DNA of 64,000 nt from NCBI RefSeq assembly GCF_001641335.1, contig NZ_LVEM01000001.1, positions 780,580 through 844,579 of the forward strand, given 5' to 3'. Numbering within the stretch: position 1 is the first letter of the stretch; each line of letters opens with the position of its first letter. The translations under genes and the position numbers were made by a program. Positions 1 through 8,920 of the stretch are shown piece by piece. Under the pieces are notes generated by a model. It was not told the origin of the DNA, did no database searches, and saw nothing but the letters and a program-made list of their open reading frames with translations. The DNA is from Bradyrhizobium stylosanthis (GTDB lineage: Bacteria; Pseudomonadota; Alphaproteobacteria; Rhizobiales; Xanthobacteraceae).

Positions 1-344
1 AAGTAACACGCGCGCTGCTGCTGCTGGCCGTCATCGCCGTTGCCGCGCCGGCGCTCGGGCGCGACGACGGCCGTTACGCCAATTCGCCGCTCAAGTCGTG
101 GTTCGAGAGTTTGCACAGCGAATTTGGACAGTGCTGTACCAATGCCGACGGATACATCGTCTCCGATCCGGATTGGGACACCGATGGCGTGAATTATCGC
201 GTTCGCATCGACGAAGAATGGGTGAACGTTCCTGCCGGCGCCGTGATCAAGCAGCCCAATCGTGCGGGGTTGACGATGGTGTGGAAACATTACCTCGACG
301 GTCATCCCAAAGTCCGGTGTTTCATGCCGGGTAACATGGGCTGA
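1..344 (+). CDS. Small exported hypothetical protein, 5' end cut by the window
   Basis: The open frame enters from the left edge (reading from base 3) and stops at a TGA at 342-344, leaving 113 visible residues. The visible start, VTRALLLLAVIAVAAPALG, looks like the hydrophobic core of a signal peptide, so a periplasmic location is likely. The mature part has a CC pair (QCCTN) and one further Cys near the C-terminus (VRCFMPG), plus a compact Trp/Asp-rich middle (DPDWDTDGVNYRVRI). I recognise this as a small conserved exported-protein type common in Bradyrhizobium, with no known function. The true start codon probably lies just outside the window. Confidence 0.75.
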   Translation, partial: VTRALLLLAVIAVAAPALGRDDGRYANSPLKSWFESLHSEFGQCCTNADGYIVSDPDWDTDGVNYRVRIDEEWVNVPAGAVIKQPNRAGLTMVWKHYLDGHPKVRCFMPGNMG

Positions 345-392
345 GGCATGCCTCGCCAATGCGAGAGATCGCGCGCTCGCAGCGACGGCTGG

Positions 393-947
393 TCAGCTGT
401 GGCGGCCTGCGATCCTCGCCAATCGCCGGCCGAGATATTCGGCCGTGACGAGGTCGCTCTCAGGCAAGGCGCCGTCGATCAGGTGCGTTGCGAGTCCAAG
501 CTGGCTGCCCAGCCGATTGCGGCCGGCCGGATCCTCCCCGCCCGGAATATCCAGTCCGCACCAGAGCATGCCGTGCTGGGTAGCCAGAATGGAAAAATAG
601 GTCAGCGTGTGCAGTTGATCGCCGTTGGCGCATGCGCCCGTCGTGAAGCCGCCCGCGATCTTGTCGGCCCATCGCTGCTGGCTCCATCGGTCACTTGAAG
701 CGTCGGCGAAGGCTTTGAATTGCGCGGTTGGGCCGCCCATGTAGGTCGGGCTGCCAAATGCCACTGCGCCGGCGCGGTCGATCGTCTCAAGCAACCGCTC
801 ATTCCGGAAACGGCCCGACACGATGTCGTCGCCGGCGATGCGGCAAAGACCGATCTCCGCCATTCCGGTGGCCCCGCGCGCTATTGCATGTGCCAGCTGT
901 TCGGTGGTGCCGGAGATCGAAAAATAGACGATGGCGAGCAGGGGCAT
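393..947 (-). CDS. Flavodoxin-like NAD(P)H:quinone oxidoreductase (WrbA-type)
   Basis: The product is 184 residues. The N-terminus has the flavodoxin phosphate loop for FMN (YFSISGTTEQLAHAI, residues 8-22). A second flavin-contact segment, GSPTYMGGPTAQFKAF at residues 65-80, matches the GTPTRFG..AAQ motif of WrbA. Family members are soluble FMN proteins that reduce quinones by two electrons or act as general flavodoxin-fold reductases. The length is close to the usual ~190-200 residues. It is a single gene read leftward; the upstream side holds only repeats and no clear ribosome binding site. The exact substrate cannot be told from sequence. Confidence 0.85.
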   Translation of the reverse strand: MPLLAIVYFSISGTTEQLAHAIARGATGMAEIGLCRIAGDDIVSGRFRNERLLETIDRAGAVAFGSPTYMGGPTAQFKAFADASSDRWSQQRWADKIAGGFTTGACANGDQLHTLTYFSILATQHGMLWCGLDIPGGEDPAGRNRLGSQLGLATHLIDGALPESDLVTAEYLGRRLARIAGRHS

Positions 948-1045
948 GTTGGCGCCGCTTTGGGATGCCTAGCCATCTTTGATGCTGTCGAGCTTTTGCA
1001 CAAGTCCTGCAACGAGGCTGTCATGGGGCCCGGGGCTCTATGAAT

Positions 1046-1185
1046 TCCGTCATCCTGAGGCGCGAGTGGCGCGATGCAAGGCATCGCGCCGGGAGCCTCG
1101 AAGGATGAACGGCCGGGATGCAGCCGCGTGGAGAAGGCTGGGCCGTCGCCCTTCGAGGCTCGCCGAAGAGGCGAGCACCTCCAGC
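1046..1185. repeat. REP-like palindromic intergenic repeat (CATCCTGAGG type)
   Basis: CATCCTGAGG at 1051-1060 is answered by CCTCGAAGGATG at 1096-1107. Between them lies a perfect 10-bp inverted repeat, GGCGCGATGC (1068-1077) and GCATCGCGCC (1081-1090), with a 3-base loop. A second, looser half (CCTTCGAGGCTCG) follows near 1150. This matches a family of non-coding palindromes scattered between genes in Bradyrhizobium. No gene is evident between 948 and 1356, which this element and the next largely fill. Confidence 0.7.
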
Positions 1186-1248
1186 GACAATGGCTTCGCC
1201 ATTGCGCGGGGGTGACGGTGAGGGATTGGGGCGCGGTGCTCCAAGTTC

Positions 1249-1334
1249 GTCATTGCGAGCGGAGCGAAGCAATCCAGAGTGTCCCCGTGGAGGCAGTCTG
1301 GATTGCTTCGTCGCAAGCGCTCCTCGCAATGATG
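1249..1334. repeat. CGTCATTGCGAG-type palindromic intergenic repeat
   Basis: The ends CGTCATTGCGAG (1249-1260) and CTCGCAATGATG (1323-1334) are inverted copies. Inside, GCGAAGCAATCCAGA and TCTGGATTGCTTCG form a long second inverted pair. A related copy lies at 14600-14722 in this window. This family is a widespread non-coding repeat in Bradyrhizobium and Rhodopseudomonas and probably folds into a long hairpin in RNA. Confidence 0.8.
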
Positions 1335-1356
1335 GCGTGGTGGCAGTCCTGCTCCG

Positions 1357-1824
1357 TCACGCCGACCGCCGGCGCGGGGCCGGTCTTGGCTTCACCATCG
1401 CATCCGCGGGGCTGAGCAGGCGGCCGTCCTCGGCGCGCATTTCGAGTTTCTTCACCGGGCGGCCTTTCTCGCGATCGACCAGGACGGTCGCGATCTGCTC
1501 GGGGTGGTCGTCGAACTCCTCGCTCCATTGCCGGAGCGCAACCAGGATCGGGAAGGTGCCGCGCCCCTTCGGTGTCAGCACATATTCCTGATAGGCGCTG
1601 CCGTCGGAGGCGGGGGCGGTTTCCAGGATGCCATGGTCCACGAGGGAGTGCAGACGGGCTGACAGGATGTTCTTGGCCATGCCGAGCTTGCTCTGAAACT
1701 CGCCGAAGCGGCGCAGGCCGAACAGCGCCTCGCGGATGATCAGCAGCGACCACCAGTCGCCGAGTGCGTCCAGCGAGCGCGCGACCGGGCAGGAGTCCCC
1801 CTCAAAGCTCGTTCGTTTCACCAT
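1357..1824 (-). CDS. HxlR-family winged-helix transcriptional regulator
   Basis: The product is 155 residues. It has the hallmarks of HxlR regulators: an N-terminal cysteine before the first helix (CPVARSLDALGDWW, Cys12), a winged-helix core and the wing motif YVLTPKGRGTFPIL. HxlR proteins bind DNA as dimers and often respond to quinones, aldehydes or oxidants through a conserved Cys, repressing an adjacent oxidoreductase gene. This gene is divergent from the SDR gene at 1947, with two palindromes between them, which fits that arrangement. The C-terminal ~35 residues are basic and Pro/Arg rich, an extension beyond the usual domain. Confidence 0.9.
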   Translation of the reverse strand: MVKRTSFEGDSCPVARSLDALGDWWSLLIIREALFGLRRFGEFQSKLGMAKNILSARLHSLVDHGILETAPASDGSAYQEYVLTPKGRGTFPILVALRQWSEEFDDHPEQIATVLVDREKGRPVKKLEMRAEDGRLLSPADAMVKPRPAPRRRSA

Positions 1825-1902
1825 TGTTCCAGGTCCTTTCGCGTTCGCACGGTCCGGCCGCCGATCACGCGCTCGTGTGGTTGCATCATAAAACCAAATG
1901 CC

Positions 1903-1932
1903 CTAGATGGCAATCTAGTTTCATAATGAAAC
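1903..1932. promoter_or_regulatory. Candidate HxlR operator: two adjacent palindromes
   Basis: CTAGAT-GGCA-ATCTAG (1903-1918) and GTTTCAT-A-ATGAAAC (1918-1932) are two perfect inverted repeats that share one base. They lie in the 122-bp gap between the divergent HxlR and SDR genes, 14 bases before the preferred SDR start at 1947. The position suits an operator controlling both genes. Assignment to this HxlR protein is inference from location and symmetry. Confidence 0.55.
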
Positions 1933-1946
1933 CACTGGAGGCGAGC

Positions 1947-2720
1947 ATGAGACTTCAAGGCAAGACGGCACTGATTACGGGCGGCAACAGCGGCATCGGG
2001 TTTGCGACGGCAAAGCTGTTCGTGGCCGAGGGCGCGAAGGTAGTGATCACCGGACGCAACAAGGAGACGCTGGCGGCGGCCGCCAAGGAGCTCGGCCCGA
2101 ACGCGCTCGCGCTGGCGGCCGATGCGACCGACATCGCCGCGACGGAAGCCGCGATCAAGCAGGGTGCCGAGAAATTCGGCAAGTACGACATCGTGTTCGC
2201 CAATGCCGGCATCCCCGGCGGAACGCCGCTCGGCTCGGCGACGCTGGATGTGTTCGAGAAGGTCATCAGCACGAACCTCACCGGCGTGTTCTTCACGGTG
2301 CAATCCGCGCTGCCCTATCTCAACGACAACGCCTCGATCATCCTCAACGGGTCGGTGATCTCCGTGCTCGGCATTCCCGGCTATTCGGCCTATGGCGCGG
2401 CGAAAGCCGGCGTGCGAGCGATGGCGCGGATCATGGCTTCGGAACTGTCGCCGCGCGGCATTCGCGTGAACGTGGTCGCGCCGGGCGCGATCCGCACGCC
2501 GATCTGGGGCGCCGCGATCGCAACGCCGGAGGCCGAGAAAGAGTTCGAGAAGCGCATCGCGCTGTCGACGCCGCTCGGCCGCATTGGTGAACCAGATCAC
2601 ATCTCGAAGACGGTGCTGTTCCTCGCCTCGGATGACTCCGCGCATGTGCAGGGCCAGGAGATCTTCGTCGACGGCGGCGCGGTGGCATCGCCGAGCGGCG
2701 CGCCGATCTATCGCGGCTGA
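1947..2720 (+). CDS. Short-chain dehydrogenase/reductase (SDR)
   Basis: The product is 257 residues from the ATG at 1947, chosen because GGAGGCG lies just upstream and the protein then starts in the usual SDR way (MRLQGKTALITGG). An in-frame ATG at 1926 is less likely because it falls inside a palindrome. Classical SDR features are present: TGGNSGIG for cofactor (11-18), NAG (86-88), Ser136 and the YxxxK pair Tyr149/Lys153. Residue Arg37 (TGRNK) suggests NADPH preference. The C-terminus (VDGGAVAS) is typical. The substrate is unknown; it is probably regulated by the divergent HxlR gene. Confidence 0.92.
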   Translation: MRLQGKTALITGGNSGIGFATAKLFVAEGAKVVITGRNKETLAAAAKELGPNALALAADATDIAATEAAIKQGAEKFGKYDIVFANAGIPGGTPLGSATLDVFEKVISTNLTGVFFTVQSALPYLNDNASIILNGSVISVLGIPGYSAYGAAKAGVRAMARIMASELSPRGIRVNVVAPGAIRTPIWGAAIATPEAEKEFEKRIALSTPLGRIGEPDHISKTVLFLASDDSAHVQGQEIFVDGGAVASPSGAPIYRG

Positions 2721-2897
2721 TCAAATAAGCTGCAAATTGAATCGGTCGGCGCGATCAACTCGGTTGCGCCGGCCGGTTCCCTCGCGTTGCGCGACCTATT
2801 TTCTAAACCTTTGCGTGAGGTGTTGAACCTTCGCTTGTGCTGCAAAGACATTTTTACGGGCAGAGGGTCACAAGACTCATTTTCAAAGGAGCCCGTG

Positions 2898-3080
2898 ATG
2901 CCGAAGGCAGCTCGCATTTTTTCGTCGATTTCAGCACCGCGTATTTTCACCGAACGTTCCGCCATTCCCGCCAAGCGCTCCGACACGTCCGAATTCATCG
3001 GCGTGGCTCTGTTCTCCGGTATCGGCCTGTTCATTTCGCTCGTGGCCGTCATCCTCGGTATTCAGGGCGCCTGGTTCTAG
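2898..3080 (+). CDS. Small single-span membrane protein (60 aa)
   Basis: The gene begins with an ATG at 2898 preceded by a good ribosome binding site (AAAGGAGC at 2885-2892) and encodes 60 residues. The N-terminal half is basic and Ser/Ala rich; residues ~34-56 (IGVALFSGIGLFISLVAVIL) form one clear transmembrane segment ending in GAWF. It stands alone between the SDR and azoreductase genes. I do not recognise a family with known function, but the ribosome binding site and clean membrane segment make it a credible gene. Confidence 0.7.
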   Translation: MPKAARIFSSISAPRIFTERSAIPAKRSDTSEFIGVALFSGIGLFISLVAVILGIQGAWF

Positions 3081-3138
3081 CTTCGTCGATCTGTCAGCCG
3101 CCGCCGGAGTCCGGCAGCGGCTGGTGTCGGTGTGAATC

Positions 3139-3747
3139 TTACGCAGCGCGCAGGCTGGTGGCCGCCTGAAGCGCGCTTGCGATCGACTTCTCGCGATGCT
3201 CCGGCCCGACCTGGATGCCGTCGGCGATGATGAATTCGGGATTGGTGATGCCCATGAAACCGAATACGCCGCGCAAGTACGTTTCGAGGTGCTCAAGCGC
3301 CGCCGCCGGCGAACCCGCGCCGTAATATCCGCCGCGCGAGATCGCCACGATCACACGCTTGCCGCCGGCAAGACCCTGCGGCCCGTTCGCCCCGTAGCTG
3401 AACGTCTTGCCCGCCACCAGGACGCGGTCGATCCAGGCCTTGAGCTGGCTGGGAATGGTAAAATTGTACATGGGCGCGCCGATCACGACGACGTCCGCGG
3501 CGAGGAACTCGTCGAGGGCAGCGGCGCTGGCAGCAAGGTCGGGGCCGAGTTCGGCCGGCGCGGGGGCGCCTTGCGCAACGGCCAGGTGCGATCCGGAGAG
3601 ATGGGCAAGCGGGGTCTGGGTCAGGTCGCGATAGGTCACGGCGAGCGAGGGCGTCGCCTGCCGGAGCCGGTCGACGATGGCGGCGGAGACCTGCCGGCTG
3701 ACGGAGTGGGGGCCGAGGACGCTGGAGTCGATATGGAGGAGTTTCAT
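3139..3747 (-). CDS. azoR: FMN-dependent NADH-azoreductase (AzoR)
   Basis: The product is 202 residues, standard for AzoR. The N-terminus [18 protein letters not shown] carries the FMN phosphate-binding SxxxxxSVSR pattern. [16 protein letters not shown] and SRGGYYG are the conserved flavin and dimer-interface motifs. The enzyme reduces azo compounds and quinones by two-electron transfer from NADH in the cytoplasm. It is divergent from an HxlR gene at 3831 with an 83-bp gap, a pairing that usually means quinone- or azo-responsive control. Confidence 0.93.
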   Translation of the reverse strand: MKLLHIDSSVLGPHSVSRQVSAAIVDRLRQATPSLAVTYRDLTQTPLAHLSGSHLAVAQGAPAPAELGPDLAASAAALDEFLAADVVVIGAPMYNFTIPSQLKAWIDRVLVAGKTFSYGANGPQGLAGGKRVIVAISRGGYYGAGSPAAALEHLETYLRGVFGFMGITNPEFIIADGIQVGPEHREKSIASALQAATSLRAA

Positions 3748-3830
3748 TTGGGGTCACCCTGGTATAGGTTTGTAACCAGCGCTAGATGAGTGACTATCGA
3801 AATCCCCGCAAGAACGCACTTTTTTGAGCC

Positions 3831-4241
3831 ATGGGCACATCTTTGGAACCAGCACACACCGATTTACCCGCACCGCGACTGCCTGATCCGGACCATTCCG
3901 ACTGCCGCGGCGTGGCCTCGGTCCTGTCGCGCGTCGGCGACAAATGGAGCGTGTTCGTCATCATGAATCTGAGCGACGGGCCCAAGCGCTTCAATGAGCT
4001 GAAGCGGATGATCAACGGCATCTCGCAGCGGATGCTGACATTGACGCTGCGCGGCCTCGAGCGCGACGGCCTCGTCACGCGCACGATTTTCCCGACGATT
4101 CCACCGCGCGTGGATTACGAGCTGACCGATCTCGGCCGCGGGCTGCAACAGCCGGTGAAGGCGCTTGGACAGTGGGCCATGGACCATCTGGCGCAGATCG
4201 AGGCGGCGCGGACGCGCTTCGACGCGCGCAACGAGCTCTAG
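3831..4241 (+). CDS. HxlR-family transcriptional regulator, paired with azoR
   Basis: The product is 136 residues with the HxlR fold: a conserved Cys ([17 protein letters not shown]), the recognition-helix region [19 protein letters not shown] and a beta-wing ([12 protein letters not shown]). The motif [10 protein letters not shown] matches the family signature [KR]W. It lies head-to-head with azoR, so control of azoR is likely but inferred. Its stop codon overlaps the end of dprA on the other strand. Confidence 0.9.
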   Translation: MGTSLEPAHTDLPAPRLPDPDHSDCRGVASVLSRVGDKWSVFVIMNLSDGPKRFNELKRMINGISQRMLTLTLRGLERDGLVTRTIFPTIPPRVDYELTDLGRGLQQPVKALGQWAMDHLAQIEAARTRFDARNEL

Positions 4242-5380
4242 ATCAGCGACACCAGTCCGCCGCCGTGGCGCTCGAGCCGGCCGGCGAGCTCAAGCTCCAG
4301 CAGCACGGTCCGCACGATCGCGGGCGAGGCGCCGGACATCCGCACGAGATCGTCGATCGTCACGGGGGCAGGGCCGAGCAGGCCGGTGATCTGGTCGCGG
4401 TCGTGGCCTTGCGGATCGCTCTCGAACGGCTCGCTGTCGGGCTCGCTCATGGGATGCATCAGCGGCCGCTCCATGATCGGCTGGACCGCGTTGACGATGT
4501 CGGCGGCTTCGGTGACGAGCGTTGCACCCTGCTTGATCAAATCGTTGGTGCCGGCGGCGCGCGGATCGAGCGGCGAGCCCGGAACTGCGAATACCTCGCG
4601 GCCCTGTTCGGCCGCCATGCGCGCGGTGATCAGCGAGCCCGAGCGGTGCGCGGCCTCCACCACGACCACGCCGAGCGAGGCGCCTGAGATCAGCCGGTTG
4701 CGGCGAGGGAAGTCGCGGGCGCGCGGCTCGTGGCCGAGCGGCATCTCGGAGATCGCCGCGCCGGCGTGATCGAGGATCGCCGCGAGCAGATCGCCATGCT
4801 CGGGCGGATAGATGCAGTCATGGCCGCCGGCGAGCACCGCGATCGTGCCGCTCTCGACGCTGGTGCGATGCGCCGCCTGGTCGACGCCGCGGGCGAGCCC
4901 CGAGATGATGACAAAGCCGGCTTCGCCGAGCTCACGCGCGAGCTGGCCGGCGAACTTCAAGCCGGCGCCGGAGGCATTGCGAGATCCCACGATCGCGATC
5001 ATCGGCCGCATCAGGGTCTTGGTGTCGCCGCGCACCGCGAGCAGCGGCGGCGCATCGTCGAGCGTTGCGAGCCGCGCCGGATAGCCGTCCTCGCCGGGCG
5101 CGAGCCAGGAGATGCCGAACTTGCGGCTCGCGGCGAGCTCGGCCTTGGCCTCGTCCGCACTGCAGATGCGCCCCGACCGCTGCGCACCGCCGCGGCGGGC
5201 GAGATCCGGCAGCCGCTCCAGCGCCGCGCGCGGGCTGCCGAAATGATCGACCAGCGAACGGAACGTGCGCGGGCCCACATTGTCGGAGCGGATCAGCCGC
5301 AGGCGGTCGATCCGCTCAGCCTCGGTCAGCTCAACGCTTGGGTTGATGGCGTCCACGGCGTCTCCTTGTGAGCGCAGCAT
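4238..5380 (-). CDS. dprA: DNA-processing protein DprA (natural transformation)
   Basis: The product is 380 residues from the ATG at 5380; an in-frame frame extends to 5467 but lacks a family-like sequence. The N-terminal region resembles the helix-hairpin part of DprA ([15 protein letters not shown]). The Rossmann-like core has [37 protein letters not shown] and [10 protein letters not shown], all diagnostic. A C-terminal winged helix ([13 protein letters not shown]...) completes the usual architecture. DprA protects incoming single-stranded DNA and loads RecA. In many alphaproteobacteria dprA sits between plsY and topA; here neither neighbour touches it. Confidence 0.95.
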   Translation of the reverse strand: MLRSQGDAVDAINPSVELTEAERIDRLRLIRSDNVGPRTFRSLVDHFGSPRAALERLPDLARRGGAQRSGRICSADEAKAELAASRKFGISWLAPGEDGYPARLATLDDAPPLLAVRGDTKTLMRPMIAIVGSRNASGAGLKFAGQLARELGEAGFVIISGLARGVDQAAHRTSVESGTIAVLAGGHDCIYPPEHGDLLAAILDHAGAAISEMPLGHEPRARDFPRRNRLISGASLGVVVVEAAHRSGSLITARMAAEQGREVFAVPGSPLDPRAAGTNDLIKQGATLVTEAADIVNAVQPIMERPLMHPMSEPDSEPFESDPQGHDRDQITGLLGPAPVTIDDLVRMSGASPAIVRTVLLELELAGRLERHGGGLVSLI

Positions 5381-5479
5381 GGAACAACCTGAGGGCGTAG
5401 GGAAGGGGTGGACCGCCACCCGGGACGGCGTTTTCCGGGCGTGCTGATTCAGGGCGACACCCTCCACTCACTCTGTTGC

Positions 5480-5641
5480 ATGGCAGACGATGCCTGTTCG
5501 GCCCTCGACCGGTCGTCGGAAGCATACGAGAATGCCAACGAGCTCAGAAACCGGCTTTGGTCGTACCTCAATCACGACAAGGCCGTCCTGGATGAGCACA
5601 GCCTGCCTTTGCCGTTCAGCGGCCGAGGCACCTTGACCTAG
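5480..5641 (+). CDS. Possible small hypothetical protein upstream of the amidase gene
   Basis: A 53-residue frame from the ATG at 5480 (MADDACSALDRSSEAYENAN...) ends 8 bases before the amidase start. It has a plausible helical acidic/Asn-rich composition and fills a gap otherwise without a gene. There is no convincing ribosome binding site, and I recognise no family. It could equally be leader sequence of the amidase mRNA. Confidence 0.3.
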   Translation: MADDACSALDRSSEAYENANELRNRLWSYLNHDKAVLDEHSLPLPFSGRGTLT

Positions 5642-5649
5642 GAAGACCC

Positions 5650-6894
5650 ATGATCTCACTCGCCGACCTCCAGCGCCGCATCGAAGCCGGCGAGCTTTCG
5701 CCTGACGCCGCCATCGCCCAGTCGCACGCGGCGATCGAGGCCAGGGAGAAGGACGTCCGCGCCTTCGTCCGTCACGACAAGGCCGCCAAGGCGCAAAGCT
5801 CCGGCCCGCTGCGCGGCATCGCGGTCGGGATCAAGGACATCATCGACACCGCCAACATGCCGACCGAGATGGGCTCGGAGATCTATCGCGGCTGGCAGCC
5901 GCGCTCGGACGCGCCTGTGGTGATGATGCTGAAGCGGGCGGGGGCGACCATCATCGGCAAGACCACCACGACCGCGTTTGCCTCGCGCGATCCGACGCCG
6001 ACGCTCAATCCGCACAATCTCGGTCACACGCCGGGCGGCTCGTCCTCGGGCTCGGCGGCAGCCGTCGGCGCCGGCATGATCCCGCTGGCGCTGGGCACCC
6101 AGACCGGCGGCTCGGTGATCCGGCCGGCGGCGTATTGCGGCGCTGCCGCGATCAAGCCGTCGTTCCGGATGCTGCCGACGGTCGGCGTGAAGTGCTATTC
6201 GTGGGCGCTCGACACGGTCGGTCTGTTCGGATCGCGCGCGGAAGATCTCGCGCGTGGTCTGTTGGGAATAACCGGCCGTACCGAATTCGCCGGCATCGCT
6301 CCGGCCAAGGCGCCGCGCATCGGCGTGGTCCGGCAGGAATTCGCCGGCGCCGTCGAGCCGGCGGCGGAAGAGGGGCTGCAAGCTGCGATTAGGGCGGCCG
6401 AACGTGCCGGCGCCAGCGTGCAGACGATCGCCGCGCCGGAATCGTTGGCGGAAGCCTGGCGCATCCACCCGATCATCCAGGATTTCGAGGCGCACCGCGC
6501 GCTCGCCTGGGAGTTTGACCAACATCACGACGAGATCGCACCGATGCTGCGCGCCAGCCTCGATGCGACGGTCGGGCTGACGCCGAAAGACTACGACGAG
6601 GCCCGCCGCATCGCGCGTCGCGGCCGCCGCGAGCTCGGTGAACTGTTCGAGAATTTCGACGTGCTGCTGACCTATTCGGCGCCGGGCACGCCGCCGGCCA
6701 AGGAGCTCGCCTCGACCGGTGACCCCCGTTACAACCGGGTCTGGACGCTGATGGGCAACCCTTGCGTCAACGTGCCGGTGCTGAAATCCAACGGACTGCC
6801 GATCGGCGTTCAGGTGATCGCGCGCTTCGGCAATGATCCGGTGGCGTTGTCGTCGGCGTGGTTCCTGGAGAACGCGCTGGCGAAATCAGGCTAG
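5650..6894 (+). CDS. Amidase-signature family amidase
   Basis: The product is 414 residues. The amidase-signature catalytic set is complete: Lys62 (GIKDIID), the Ser-rich GGSSSGSAAAVG segment (Ser131-133) and Ser155 in QTGGSVIRPA. Such enzymes hydrolyse carboxamides by a Ser-cisSer-Lys triad. The protein is shorter than GatA and lacks its tRNA-linked features; a dedicated GatA is encoded at 21301. A GGAAG sequence lies before the ATG at 5650. The gene ends 9 bases inside the opposite patatin gene. The natural substrate is unknown. Confidence 0.9.
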   Translation: MISLADLQRRIEAGELSPDAAIAQSHAAIEAREKDVRAFVRHDKAAKAQSSGPLRGIAVGIKDIIDTANMPTEMGSEIYRGWQPRSDAPVVMMLKRAGATIIGKTTTTAFASRDPTPTLNPHNLGHTPGGSSSGSAAAVGAGMIPLALGTQTGGSVIRPAAYCGAAAIKPSFRMLPTVGVKCYSWALDTVGLFGSRAEDLARGLLGITGRTEFAGIAPAKAPRIGVVRQEFAGAVEPAAEEGLQAAIRAAERAGASVQTIAAPESLAEAWRIHPIIQDFEAHRALAWEFDQHHDEIAPMLRASLDATVGLTPKDYDEARRIARRGRRELGELFENFDVLLTYSAPGTPPAKELASTGDPRYNRVWTLMGNPCVNVPVLKSNGLPIGVQVIARFGNDPVALSSAWFLENALAKSG

Positions 6895-8076
6895 CGCCGC
6901 TTCGGCGGCGGGCAGCGCGTGTCGGGCGTCCGCGCCTGATGCGCCTTGCCCGAGCCAGCGCTCGGCGGCTTCGCGACCGCTCCGGTGCAGCGCGCGGATG
7001 AAGCCGCGGCCGAGATCGGTGGACGAGCGCTGCGCGAGCCCGTCGACGGAATCTTCGGCTGAGATCGTGGAGAGCCGCAGCGACGGCGCGGCCTGCGACT
7101 TCGCCCATGCGATTGCGGCAAGCTCGGCATTGAGCGCGGCGTTGGCGGCGATCTGGTCGAGCCGGCGGTCGATCGCCGCGAGCGTGATCGGCACGTAGCT
7201 GTCGCGGGACGGCGTGACCTGGACCAGCAGGAGGTCGGCGGTTGCAGATTCCTGCACCAGCTTCACCAGCGGCGGGTTGCCGCCGAAGCCGCCGTCCCAA
7301 TAGGCCTCACCGTCGATCTCGACGGCACAGTGAACCAGCGGCGGGCAGGTCGAGGCCAGCGCGACATCGGCGGTGATGGCCTCGTTGCGGAAGATCTGCT
7401 GCTGGCCGTCGCGGATCCGCGTCGCCGCGATCAGCAGCTTCGGGCAGCGCGGATCGCGCAGAGCGGAAAAGTCGATGTCGCGCGACAGTGCCTGCCGCAG
7501 CGGATCGAGATCGAATGGATCGAACTGGCCGGAGCGCAGCGTCGGGCCGAACGCGACCGAGCTTCCCGCCGGAGAAAATCCGCCGACCAGCATCAACGAA
7601 CGGAACGACGCCTCGTGCATCAGGCGGACCCAGAACCGGTTCAGCCGGCCGCGGGCCGCCTCACGGCCGCCCTCGGCAAGACCGCAGGCGAGCAGCAGCG
7701 CGTTGATCGCGCCGGCGCTCGCGCCGCTGATCGCGTCGATCTCGATGTCGGGCTGTTCCAGCAACCGCTCCAGCACGCCCCAGGTGAAGGCGGCAAAGGT
7801 GCCGCCGCCCTGGAGGGCCAGCGAAAGCTTTTTCGGCGGCCATGATCTTGATGGCTGCCTGATCCCAACGGGTGGGGCGACGGCCTCGACTTCGACGCGG
7901 CGCGGCGGTGGCGCGACGGCGATGGGCGCTGGGGGAGAGACGGGCGCAGGCTCTATCGCGGGAGGCGGCGAGGGAGCGCCGGACCAGATGTCCGTTGCCG
8001 AGAGCAGCTGGCTTGCCGCGGTGCGTGCCGCACCTTGCGAACCAGCATCGATATGCGCGTCCATCTTCTCGCTCAT
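6886..8076 (-). CDS. Patatin-like phospholipase / acylhydrolase
   Basis: The product is 396 residues from the ATG at 8076; a TTG at 8085 is possible. After a ~75-residue Pro/Ala-rich N-terminal stretch come the patatin motifs: the oxyanion glycine loop GGGTF (90-94), the nucleophile elbow GASAG with Ser120, and the DGG motif with Asp261. The Ser-Asp dyad is therefore intact and lipid acyl hydrolysis is likely. The disordered N-terminus is unusual in length and could tether the protein. It lies between dprA and plsY and is transcribed with the same polarity as both. Confidence 0.9.
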   Translation of the reverse strand: MSEKMDAHIDAGSQGAARTAASQLLSATDIWSGAPSPPPAIEPAPVSPPAPIAVAPPPRRVEVEAVAPPVGIRQPSRSWPPKKLSLALQGGGTFAAFTWGVLERLLEQPDIEIDAISGASAGAINALLLACGLAEGGREAARGRLNRFWVRLMHEASFRSLMLVGGFSPAGSSVAFGPTLRSGQFDPFDLDPLRQALSRDIDFSALRDPRCPKLLIAATRIRDGQQQIFRNEAITADVALASTCPPLVHCAVEIDGEAYWDGGFGGNPPLVKLVQESATADLLLVQVTPSRDSYVPITLAAIDRRLDQIAANAALNAELAAIAWAKSQAAPSLRLSTISAEDSVDGLAQRSSTDLGRGFIRALHRSGREAAERWLGQGASGADARHALPAAEAALA

Positions 8077-8276
8077 TCTGAGCAACCGCGTAACGCCATT
8101 TCCACTGTCAGGATGACAGGCGTGGAACCCGTTCGCTACAGCCTGCCGTGAGTCGGAAGAGAGTTGCGAACAGGATTTGGCATATAATGCGGAGATGGTG
8201 CGGCGGTATCCGTACTTTTTCCGGCTTCAGATTTTGGCTGACGCGAACCGCTATCCGCCTCACTCGAGAACGCGAC

Positions 8277-8873
8277 TTAAGCCTTCTCGCCGATCCGGCT
8301 CTCCTTGCCCGATTGCAGGCGCTTGATGTTCTCGCGATGCGCGTAGAACAGCAGCAGCGTCAGCACCGCGAACAGTGCCGACAGCGCGAGGTGGCCGAAC
8401 CACCACAGGAACATCGGCGTGATGAACGACGCCACCAGCGCGGAAAGCGAGGAGTAGCGGGTGGTGAAGGCGGTGGCCAGCCAGAGCACGCAGAACACCA
8501 CCGCGGCCGGCCAAAACAGTCCGAGCAGGATGCCGATATAGACCGCGACGCCCTTGCCGCCTTTGAACTTGAGCCAGACCGGGAAGAGATGGCCGAGGAA
8601 CGCGCCGAGCCCCGCCACCATCGCGGCATTGGGGCCGGCGATGTAGCCGCAGATCACCACGGCGGCAGTGCCCTTGAGCGCGTCGAGCAGCAGGGTGCCC
8701 GCGGCAAGGCTCTTGCGTCCGGTGCGCAGCACATTGGTGGCGCCGATGCTGCCGGAGCCGATCGAGCGGATGTCCTGCGTGCCGGCAAGCTTCGTCAGGA
8801 TCAGCCCGAACGGAATCGAGCCGAAGAGGTAGCCGATGGCGAGCGCCACCGGCAGGAAGGCTTCAAGCCCCAT
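8277..8873 (-). CDS. plsY: Glycerol-3-phosphate acyltransferase PlsY
   Basis: The product is 198 residues from the ATG at 8873, which has AAGG about 10 bases upstream and gives the usual family length; an ATG at 8909 would add 12 residues. PlsY is an integral inner-membrane enzyme that acylates glycerol-3-phosphate from acyl-phosphate, the first step of phospholipid synthesis. Family motifs are visible: GSIPFG, the glycine-rich [13 protein letters not shown] and the FKGGKGVAV segment, among several hydrophobic spans. It follows the pyrC-like gene by about 50 bases on the same strand, so co-transcription with pyrB is likely. Confidence 0.95.
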   Translation of the reverse strand: MGLEAFLPVALAIGYLFGSIPFGLILTKLAGTQDIRSIGSGSIGATNVLRTGRKSLAAGTLLLDALKGTAAVVICGYIAGPNAAMVAGLGAFLGHLFPVWLKFKGGKGVAVYIGILLGLFWPAAVVFCVLWLATAFTTRYSSLSALVASFITPMFLWWFGHLALSALFAVLTLLLFYAHRENIKRLQSGKESRIGEKA

Positions 8874-8920
8874 GGCTGCACCTTGATGCTGAACTGCGAC
8901 GCCACGCATGATCCCGCGCT

